Of a stretch of 64,000 nt of DNA, positions 56,344 through 64,000 are shown piece by piece. Location of the stretch: positions 14,642,066-14,706,065 of the forward strand of contig NC_035436.2 in assembly GCF_002127325.2 (NCBI RefSeq). Direction: 5' to 3'. Below the pieces are notes generated by a model. The model saw only the letters and a list, made by a program, of their open reading frames with translations. It was not told the origin of the DNA and made no database searches. The stretch is from Helianthus annuus. Its lineage: Eukaryota > Streptophyta > Magnoliopsida > Asterales > Asteraceae. Both the position numbers and the translations under genes were made by a program. Positions within the stretch are counted from its first letter, which is position 1. Every line of letters starts with the position of its first letter.

Positions 56344-57739
56344 TGTGACATCCGTAACTTCGAAGTAAAAACATTCGTTTCGCTTTTATACTTATTTAAT
56401 GTATAGTGTGCAAACATTTGATTCGAAACCAAATCCTTACCGCGTTGTACCAACCCAAACCGTGGCGTAGATTAGTTGGATTATTGTACTTATTAGTGAT
56501 TTATTATATTTGTTAAAAGAAAAAAAATAAATAAATAATAGTAATGACAAAAATTAAATGGCTACACAAATTGCCTCCATTTAACCTTTTTATCAGCCCA
56601 CATGCACAACCGACATTCCCATGTGTGTTTGGGTGATGCACCCCCATAGTCAACTACATCAGCCCATTCTATTAGACCTTGGGCCGCAAGCAAGTTCCCC
56701 ACCACCCACACATGCCTTTTAATCCCTTAAAAATTGTACGTACATGCATACTCCTCTCAAAAACCCTATTGTCAAACCTACAGCTTCTTTATTCTTTTCT
56801 CTTGCTACTGTGAACGCAAACAAGGAGTTCCAGGAACTTCAAGATCACGATTTCAAGGCTTGATCGAACTCCAGTTCATCACTACGACGTGATTGACCGA
56901 CCTTGACTGTTAGCTATTTTTAAGAGTCAAACCGAGCAAACCAAGGTGAGTTCACACTCTTTCCAAGGCATGGGATTCCCAAGGGTTGGGAATGGGTAAA
57001 TGAACTAAACGGTAATTACAACCATCCTCTTGGAGTAGGATGCCAAGTATACACACCGGACCAAAACTCTATCATTAAGTCCCTCATCATATCGACTTAA
57101 TCGCCGAGGCCTATGGCGAGCGGGTCATTAGTTAATAGCACTATTAGGTTTAACAAACCTCACACCGTGTCGTCCGAACGGGCGTGTACTAATGGACTAT
57201 GGGCAAAGGGTCAATGCTGATAGACATTGACTTAGGGCACCTCTTACATTTTCGTAGCAGTCGATACACACGGTCTAGTAACACATGGGAAGCCCCCACT
57301 AATCTTCGCACACATGTCTGGGAGACCGCGATACGAATTAATACGATACATGGTTTACAAAACGAACATTTTATTTACGAAACGAATACTATAACTAAAC
57401 AACCAACTGTGAACTCGCTCAACTTTGTTGTTGACTCGTTGTTACATGCCTTGCAGGTCGTTAGGTATTTCAGGAGCTTGCACGAGGAGGCGTGGACGTT
57501 GTGGGACATGGATAGTCATATATCATGTCAAACTTTTGATACATTTGAACTTTTATTTTGGTTTTAAACAATATGCTTCCGCTGATTATCTAAACTATGT
57601 TTTATGTGGACACCAATTATATTGTGGTTGGGTTTTATATTTACTCATACGCTGTGTTTAATATGATTGGTGGCTTGATCCTGGTCAGTCACGCCTCCAA
57701 GCGGTGATACTCCGCATGTGGATTTTGGGGGGTGTGACA
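56344..57739 (+). repeat. E5 3' LTR (full length)
   Basis: 1396 bp. It includes the 319-bp segment absent from the 5' LTR, with CAAGGTGAGTTCACAC at 56943-56957, a good splice-donor-like site. The open frame repeated at 54179-54547 and 57199-57567 is LTR sequence and not a gene. Confidence 0.88.
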
Positions 57740-58293
57740 ATATAGCCACCAATCACATTGAGCTCATAACAAGATTTCAAGTAAAACTTTCATTTATTAA
57801 AATAAATCGTACAAAACATTTCATTGTTCAGCGGAAACATAATACAATAGTTAAAAATTTCATAAAACAAGTGAATAAAAACCCAATAGACTTGTCTCAC
57901 GATTCCATGTAACTCGACCCATGACCACTCCAGCATCCCAGACAGCAAGTTCCAGTGATATGTACCTATAAGCCTGCAAGCATGCAGAAAAGTGTATCTG
58001 ACAACGGTGGTGAGTTCACAGCTTGTTTAACCATTTGTTACAAAGGTTTGACTTATGTTATGTTGATAATAACTTGATCCTGCAGACGGCTCCTTTTGCC
58101 CTTCTCCAATGCTCTATCAAACATTGGTCATGATTTTAAATTTATTAGTTCACGCTCGTCCTATCCAGGTACGTCGTGAGGGTGTCAAACCTAATAGCGC
58201 TATCAATTAATAACCCCATTGCCCTACAAATAGTATGATGGGACTTAAGTGATAGAAAGTGAGTGTATTATCCAACATCAACATTTACTGAAA

Positions 58294-58411
58294 ACTGTTT
58301 CGTATCCCCTGCAAGGATATGGGTTTGTGAAATCCGCCTCACATCCCCTACAAGGATGTGGGTTTATGAAAACTGCCTCACGTCCCCTACAAGGATGTGG
58401 GTTTATGAAAA
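58294..58411. repeat. Three ~39-bp tandem units with hairpins
   Basis: Each unit carries CATCCCCTACAAGGATGTGG (variants CGTCCCC..., GTATCCCCTGC...), a CATCC/GGATG hairpin, then GTTTATGAAAA. Confidence 0.85.
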
Positions 58412-58984
58412 TCCGTTTATTTGTTTGCCTGTTTGATTGTCCCCACCGGACGCATGCTTATTTTGAGAGAAGTGAACTCACCTTAGATTTGCTTGGTATG
58501 TTACGTTACATTACCCATTCCAAGCTGGTCAACCATGCCCTACCGTGGTTACCAAGAATAATCAGTATAATGTTCACACATATCACGTATCCATCGTACA
58601 CGTTACACAAGTAGCACACAAGTAAAACACACGCCCTTATACGAATCGTAACCGTTAGTCATGCAACCCATTGATCCATAACGTTCGTCGTAAAGTCACA
58701 TAATAAGTGTATGGGTTTCGTATGCAAGTCAATCACATAACAATACACGTATTTTCACAGATTGCATTTGTTGCTAAGATCGTAGTGTATCACATAACAA
58801 GTGTTCAGTTCACAGGCAAGTCCACATGACATATAATAATGTTTAACAAATGAATTAGTTACTCACACGAGTCAAGTCGAGATCCTCATTTCAAGTTTAA
58901 CATTATTATTATAAATCTCATCAACTCAGATATCCCTTATTACATTCAATCTGCTTCACTGTTCTGTCCATGTGCCTTCACGGC

Positions 58985-59125
58985 GAAGAATCCCAATGAC
59001 GAAGAGCTATTCTTCGTCGCGAATGAATGCGGCGAAGAACCATAATGGTTCGTCAGGCACCACTCGACGAAGAACCCATTCTTCATCGAGTTATATCCTT
59101 CGTCGAGGAAATCCTTCGTCGATCC
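58985..59125. repeat. GAAGAA/TTCTTC palindromic cassette in E4 LTR
   Basis: Several self-complementary units on the CGACGAAG / CTTCGTCG theme: GACGAAGA with TCTTCGTC, GAACCATAATGGTTC, GAAGAACCCATTCTTC, CGTCGAGG with CCTTCGTCG. Confidence 0.75.
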
Positions 59126-59189
59126 TCATCAGATGGTTGCAACAAATCAAGTCAGTTACAGTTTCAACATTCCAAGATCCCTGACGTGC

Positions 59190-60363
59190 TGTCGTAGGTA
59201 CACGCAAATATAATCCCAAAAACAACTATAGATAGTGGTAAGAGGGTATCGAACTCAGGGAGTATGTGGAAAGTATGTCGATTGTATAGCTTTGTAACTA
59301 AACTACAATTACCTAAAATGCAGAAATTAAAATTCAAGATTTGATTGTTTTGGTTTTAATAACTAAAGTTAACTAATTAAATTGCAAATCAAAGACGTAG
59401 TTTGTAAACAGATTAGGAACAAGCGACCATCCTAAATTTCCAGTTTGCGTTGGACAATTGTGTTTAAATTCACTAGAAAGAATCACATAGACATGATTCG
59501 TGTGTAATTGTTTGTTGTGATAAAAGGGAACTAAGTACTCGGATTATGACAATGCGAGGTTGTTACCCGATAACCAATTGACTAATATCCAACCCTAACC
59601 CCTCCCGTGATATCTCGATTGTCAACGACACCAAGAACGTACGGTTTAGAATATGAGTATAACATCAATCAACAATTTACAATCAAACATCCACACACCA
59701 TAATAAACAAACAAACATTGCAAGTCTATTATTCTAGAAATACGAATCCAAACACAAAAGTCTTAAACAAACCTTCAATTCAGGATGATCACCATGAGTT
59801 TAGCCATGCATAGCTTGGTGAATCATCATAGCATAAAGTTTAATGTTCATACGGATCGAAAACACAAACGAAATGTTTAGACAATGTTTACAACCAAGCA
59901 AGATCACCAAAATCGCCCCTAGCAAGCTCCCAAAAACGTCCAATCATGAGAATGATGAAAAGACACAATAAAACTAACTTTAATGAGGCAGCTACACATT
60001 TGATCGCAGCCACCACCGTAAATTACGGTTCTACCGTAATTTACGGTGGACTTGATTTGTTTACGGTGTGAACTATCTGGTTTACGGTGAGCTCCAGATG
60101 AAATCCAGGTCCACCGTAAATTACGGTAGGACCGTAATTTACGGTGGTGAGCTAATATGTCTTCTTTGTTTCGTCTCTTGTTCCACGCTCGACCCGTTCA
60201 TCTCCAAACTCTCCAAAGCTGCATTTAATCCATCTTTTAGCTCCCGAACCGCACCTGAAACATAGGCAACAGTAGTTATCTAATTCAAGATAATTACACA
60301 ATTAAGTGAAGGATTATTTCGTCTTTTAACATGATTAAGGGTTGTCCAACGGACCACCCGTCA
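59190..60363 (-). repeat. E6 3' LTR
   Basis: 1174 bp, minus strand TGACGGGTGG...CCTACGACA. It carries an ACCGTAAATTACGGT palindrome cluster at 60012-60147. Confidence 0.75.
60012..60147. repeat. ACCGTAAATTACGGT cassette in E6 LTR
   Basis: ACCGTAAATTACGGT (7-bp arms, central A) and its complement form ACCGTAATTTACGGT occur as adjacent pairs at both ends of the block (60014-60047, 60110-60145). Two half-sites (TTTACGGTG) lie between. Confidence 0.85.
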
Positions 60364-60376
60364 CATCCCCACACTT
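60364..60376 (-). other. E6 polypurine tract
   Basis: Minus strand AAGTGTGGGGATG abutting the LTR start TGACGGG. The same 12-13-mer recurs at 61399-61410 and 63463-63475. Confidence 0.75.
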
Positions 60377-61773
60377 AACCGTTGCTTGTCCCAAGCAACT
60401 CATCAAATCAATTTCAAAACAAGTGATCAAATTAAACCAAGCAAAACAAGCAATCCTTTTACTAACCCCTTTTCAACACCCAACCAATGCACCCCTCTCT
60501 AAATCTCTCCTCTCGGCTACAAGTGAAAACTAGCAAAGATAAGCTAGACACACAATAAGCAAACGGGTGGTTGCACAACTATAATCTTGTACTTAAATCA
60601 ATCCTTCTCCTAAAATGCGTCAAACATGAATGCAAATCAAAGGGACTTTCAAGGTTGTAACGTGGTTAGGTGTATGGGTAGGAATTGGAATATATATGAA
60701 GTAGCGAAAACTTGACCCGGTCTTTTTATTACAAAAATAAGCAAACGAACAACTATCAAACTTAACTACTATATACAAGACAACTAAACATCACTTCTTT
60801 TTCCATTTTTCATTGCTTTTTCTTTTTTTTTTCTTTTCTTTTCTTCGTTTCTCATTTTTCTGAGGGTTTTTTTTTCAAGACATAATACTTTCAACATAAT
60901 CATCAAATAACATTACATACTACTAAACAATCACTAATTACTATAAAACCGGTCAAGTTGGGTGAATTTTTAGGTAAGTAGCTAGGGGTAACAAATGATA
61001 GGCTTTTAAGGCACAAAATGGGCAACTAAATGTCCAAACCCCCACCCCTCTCACTACCAAGCTCATATATATAATTTATGAGGTCCAACCCCCCAAATCC
61101 CATACTCACTCACACCAACGACGAGGCTACCTAAATGCCCTTATCCTTTCTACATTCATGTCTAACTAAGGACTCAAATCGCATTCAAGCACAAGTTCTA
61201 ATGCACCCCCACCCGTAGCCACTCTCATCAAAGATAAGCATTATTTATATACAAGTGTGGCTACAATTCTCACCAAGAATGAAAAAAAAAAGTATCAAGG
61301 GTTGCCGGTGCACCATTTGGGGTTAATTAAGGGTGTTCAAATTTTCACATCGTTTCGCTTGGCTCACAATTTTTCAAAAATTTTCAAAAAATTCCCCCCA
61401 TCCCCACACTTGGGATACATTGACCCCAATGTATGGCTTTAGGAGGCTTGATCACTAAATTCATTCAACATCACAAAAAGCTTCTTCACTTAAACCACAA
61501 ATTTCTTTTTGTATTTTTCATTTTATATTTTTTTTTTACTTTTTTAAAACACACACGACACCACCAACAAGCACCATCCCAAACTCAACAAAACAATCAT
61601 ACACCACCCAACCGCCCGACCATAATCAAAATAAAACTACAAATATGCACAATTTATACAAAAGAGAGAACACCACCTGACTAATAGTAGCGCGGTCCTG
61701 TAGGTCCAAAAATGGAAGACATCATGTCATTCCATTCTCCAAATCCAAACGCGCCGCTGCTACTCCCTCCTTG
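60377..61773 (-). other. E6 long 3' non-coding region
   Basis: About 1.4 kb between the ORF stop and the PPT. No coding is recognised. It has poly-T/poly-C runs (60810-60870, 61500-61550) and a second PPT-like motif at 61399-61410. Confidence 0.5.
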
Positions 61774-63396
61774 TTATTGGGCTTCCTCTTGCTGCCTCGG
61801 GTCAATCCATTGTGAGTGGTGAAGTGGTGGAGTCAGATATGAAACACTACCATCATAAGGCGGTAACGAGGCATAATCCACATGTTGTGGATCCTCAACA
61901 ACCGGCCTTCCGGCATGCCAATCTGCATGCATCCTCCTCGCTTGATCGTCAAAGTACCTATTATTCGTGTCCACCTCTCGGGAATACGCAAATGTGCGGT
62001 TCCATGCCTCAGTACGATCAAGATTATGTTTTAACGACCGCTCTATACTTGCACTATTCCTCGTGTTTTGATCATACAACGTCCTCTCCGACCCCGACCA
62101 TGTATCAAAAATAGATGCCGGAGGACGTTGACTTTCAATCACTTCTTGCATTGTACCGTTATAAGCCCAACCCGGCTCATAAGACTGTTGCGCATAATCG
62201 TAAAACATACCACCATGACCTCCACCATAACCCCCTTGACCAACATTTTCACCACCATGCGGCTCGTCCGCATAATCCTCGTCTCCACTCGGAACTACTT
62301 CTTCATCACTTTCCGGCTCGTCCGGCTCACCTGGTAACAAATCTCGTGCACCCGCCTTCAGTGCTCTCCACCTTTGGCCTTCCGACTTTAACTTGTGATA
62401 ACGCTCTGATTGGGTGTACGTCCAAACATTCCCCAACTTATCCAACGTAAAAGGCTGGTGCCTTTTTGTTGCTCCCCAATCTTCAGATGTTATCGCCTTC
62501 TGTTGTTTCATCAACCCCGTAATTATTCGACAATAAGGGACGATGTCTCTTCCATACTTATTCCGGCAGATCCATAAGTGGTTCATGATAAGATAACGTA
62601 TCGGAAAACGTGGAGCCCCATGCATTAACGAATAAAGAACAGGTACCTCCGGAAACCTCACCTGCTCTTTGTCTCCCCTTCTTGGAATTACATTGAGAAG
62701 ACAGATTGTATGCAACAATTTAGCTTCAATTTTCAAATTCTTCCGGTATAGAATACCACTGTATGTACCGGGTAAAAATATCGCTGCCAACATATCATTC
62801 CATCGAACATGTTTCTCCGGTTTAAGCAAGAGGTCATCGAGAGTGGGAACCATGTAATCACGAGCCGGGAGACTGTCATACTTCCCGAGCTTCTTCAATG
62901 TGTCAAATGACATCTCCACCGGTACCCCGTGCACCTCACCAATCAACTTCATCTGTGACGGCTTGTTAAAATTGTGACATTTCAAGGTCGCCATCCATTC
63001 TTGTATCTCGGTCATAAACAAGTTGCTTTTGTCTTTATCGAAACATTTGAGCGCCGAATCCCATCCTAACGCCCGAAACTTATCAAACACCCCAAACTGT
63101 TGGAACTCCACTTCCCGAACCTCTCGTTCACAAATGAAGGCCGCTGCCTTGTTCTTCAACTTATTCATGCTGTCATGGTAAAGTGTCGGTTGCCACTCCT
63201 CTGCTTGATCATCTAATGGACCCGAATTCCACACCGGCTTACCACTTGGATCCAACTCCATTTCTTCTTCACTCCCACTCTCGCTTTCACTTATTCGACC
63301 AATATATTGCCTTTTTCGCGGTTGTTGTTCCACTTGTTTGCCTTTTCCTTTCGATGATGACGAACTGGATCCCGCTTTTTCTTTTGTCTTAACCAT
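61774..63396 (-). CDS. Athila-type ORF (ATHILA ORF1-like family)
   Basis: 540 codons, intact. I choose ATG 63396 (MVKTKEKAGSSSSSSKGKGK) because a splice acceptor (TGTGTGTAG) ends five bases upstream and the preceding 25 codons lie in the putative intron. The N-terminus is basic/Ser-rich, then acidic (SESESGSEEEMELD). The central domain (residues about 75-330) has GWDSALKCFDKDKSNLF, GEVHGVPVEMSFDTLKKLGK, PEKHVRWNDMLAAIFLPGTY, YLIMNHLWICRNKYGRDIVP and matches, from memory, the plant 'Arabidopsis retrotransposon ORF1' family. The C-terminal third is acidic then Gly/Tyr/Pro-rich (GGENVGQGGYGGGHGGMFYD). Function is unknown. I see no transmembrane helix, so an envelope role is unsupported. Confidence 0.8.
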   Translation of the reverse strand: MVKTKEKAGSSSSSSKGKGKQVEQQPRKRQYIGRISESESGSEEEMELDPSGKPVWNSGPLDDQAEEWQPTLYHDSMNKLKNKAAAFICEREVREVEFQQFGVFDKFRALGWDSALKCFDKDKSNLFMTEIQEWMATLKCHNFNKPSQMKLIGEVHGVPVEMSFDTLKKLGKYDSLPARDYMVPTLDDLLLKPEKHVRWNDMLAAIFLPGTYSGILYRKNLKIEAKLLHTICLLNVIPRRGDKEQVRFPEVPVLYSLMHGAPRFPIRYLIMNHLWICRNKYGRDIVPYCRIITGLMKQQKAITSEDWGATKRHQPFTLDKLGNVWTYTQSERYHKLKSEGQRWRALKAGARDLLPGEPDEPESDEEVVPSGDEDYADEPHGGENVGQGGYGGGHGGMFYDYAQQSYEPGWAYNGTMQEVIESQRPPASIFDTWSGSERTLYDQNTRNSASIERSLKHNLDRTEAWNRTFAYSREVDTNNRYFDDQARRMHADWHAGRPVVEDPQHVDYASLPPYDGSVSYLTPPLHHSQWIDPRQQEEAQ

Positions 63397-63400
63397 TTTC

Positions 63401-63729
63401 CTACACACATGAGAACAAACAACACAAGCAAACAAAACAAAATTAGGCTCCTTCCTCCAAAACATCCCCACACTTGCTTGTTACTATGGTTGTAGATGCT
63501 AGTGAACTATCAGTGTATAATTTTTTTCAAAAATTTGGGCATGGTGTCTCTACAATGTAGAAATCCCCCAAAAGTTCACTACTTTATTAGACATCCTACA
63601 TCTACAATCATACTCATGTTCAAGACAATTAGCAAATAACATTATGAACAAGCAAGTGGGTATGAACAAACATCAATAACCTCAATCTTCACAATGCACC
63701 ATCAAAATACACAAATTAAACTTCCATAC
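63401..63729 (-). other. Putative leader intron upstream of the E6 ORF
   Basis: Minus strand donor ATCAAG|GTATGG at 63730/63729 and acceptor TGTGTGTAG|GAAAATGG at 63401/63400, giving a 329-base intron that ends five bases before the ORF ATG. It contains an extra PPT-like motif at 63463-63475. Confidence 0.5.
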
Positions 63730-64000
63730 CTTGATTTGAAGATGAACAAGTGCTTATGAAACAAAAACTCCAAAAACCCCTAAAAAATTTCGAACTAGGG
63801 TTTGGGATTCGGACCCAAAAACAGCGTTTTCTTGTAAATCTCTTGTCAAAATCAGAAACTACGTGAAAAATTAGTCAAGATAGACTCCGATTTCACTTAG
63901 TTTGGACAAGAATTGAAGGAGTTATGGAGGATTGAAGGTTGGGGAAGAAGAAGTTCTTGTGGGTCTTGAGAGAGATAATAGTGATAGTTGGATGGTGATA
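63730..64000 (-). other. E6 leader exon (partial)
   Basis: Minus strand begins with a pyrimidine/A-rich leader-like sequence (TCTCTCTCAAGACCCACAAG, later CAAACCCTAGTTCG) with no open frame. Consistent with an untranslated exon upstream of the ORF; the promoter would be outside the window. Confidence 0.4.

Larger units (their letters stand above)
53630..57739 (+). mobile_element. E5: non-autonomous LTR element encoding a coiled-coil/acidic ORF
   Basis: 5' LTR 53630-54718, PBS at 54721, internal region to 56343, 3' LTR 56344-57739. LTRs are TGTGACA...GTGTGACA. Flanking 5-mers ATCTA (53625-53629) and ATATA (57740-57744) match at four of five positions, a plausible aged target duplication. The internal region has no RT, RNase H or integrase core. 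It keeps only a chromodomain-like tail. Confidence 0.82.
57740..59189 (-). repeat. E4 LTR, right piece, cut by E6
   Basis: Continues the minus LTR interrupted at 53629 and stops at the E6 LTR at 59190. Its far end should lie beyond the window. It contains GTGAGTTCACA at 58011-58021, a three-unit tandem repeat (58294-58411) and a palindrome-rich block (58985-59125). No gene. Confidence 0.6.
59190..64000 (-). mobile_element. E6: Athila-like Ty3/gypsy element, running off the right edge
   Basis: Minus strand. The 3' LTR is 59190-60363 (TGTCGTAGG...CCCGTCA on the plus strand) and its PPT is at 60364-60376. A long non-coding 3' stretch and a 540-codon ORF of the ATHILA ORF1-like family follow. 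A leader/intron region continues to the window edge. The 5' LTR and gag-pol are not visible. Confidence 0.8.

Noticed and set aside
54179..57567. Repeated 122-residue open frame at 54179-54547 and 57199-57567
   Set aside because: It lies in both LTRs of E5 at the same position, so the duplication is the LTR pair and not a gene family. No domain is recognisable.
61774..63396. Envelope-like glycoprotein role for the Athila ORF
   Set aside because: I see no signal peptide at the chosen start and no hydrophobic membrane segment. The hydrophobic N-terminal stretch at 63471-63397 lies in the putative intron.
1..64000. tRNA or rRNA genes
   Set aside because: The only tRNA-like matches I saw are short primer binding sites next to LTRs. 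No full cloverleaf or rRNA core was noticed by eye; a tRNAscan/Infernal run would be decisive.

Overview
This window is intergenic plant heterochromatin made almost entirely of transposable elements. I see no intact ordinary host gene. The plant origin is clear: Ty3/gypsy elements primed by initiator-Met tRNA (TGGTATCAGAGC next to the LTRs), LTRs of 1.1 to 4.2 kb, a Helitron, a MULE-like element, and MITEs flanked by (TA)n. The style of the Tekay/Del-type chromoviruses and the Athila-type ORF suggests a eudicot, perhaps Asteraceae; that family assignment is inference from memory. I name the elements E0 to E6.

Left block (1-40949) is a four-level nest. E1, a plus-strand Tekay-like Ty3/gypsy element, is the oldest host (gag 1588-2982, pol 35937-38418, 3' LTR 38427-40949). 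Its gag is cut on the left by the LTR of E0 (minus, 1-1587). At 2983 its protease is interrupted by E2, a minus-strand family with unusually long 4.2-kb LTRs, present as LTR-internal-LTR-internal-LTR (2983-35936). The right end of E2 is deleted together with about 0.8-1 kb of E1. The leftmost E2 LTR is itself split by E3 (4214-14739, minus), a very young, almost complete Tekay-like element with a perfect 5-bp target duplication (GATAC). Its single gag-pol frame is broken by only two nonsense codons.

Middle block (40950-53566) holds DNA elements and repeats: a degenerate minisatellite, a 763-bp non-autonomous Helitron, and a chain of inverted-repeat elements separated by (TA)n tracts. The largest link (43456-49941) has ~60-bp terminal inverted repeats. 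It carries remnants of an Ulp1-associated MULE gene and a rearranged, intron-containing copy of a host bromodomain/NET (GTE-type) gene. It also holds at least 12 perfect copies of the 14-bp palindrome ATGCACATGTGCAT. Next come four head-to-tail ~550-bp MITE copies, then a further TIR element, then a fold-back element.

Right block (53567-64000) is another nest. A minus LTR (E4) is split by E5 (plus, 53630-57739), a non-autonomous element whose internal region encodes a coiled-coil/acidic protein in place of most of gag-pol. E4 is split again at 59190 by E6, a minus-strand Athila-like element that runs off the right edge. The E6 ORF (61774-63396) is preceded by a plausible spliced leader.

Most worth a second look: the palindrome array and shuffled GTE capture in the MULE-like element, the mosaic three-LTR E2 structure, palindromic cassettes recurring in unrelated LTR families, and the E5 acidic ORF.
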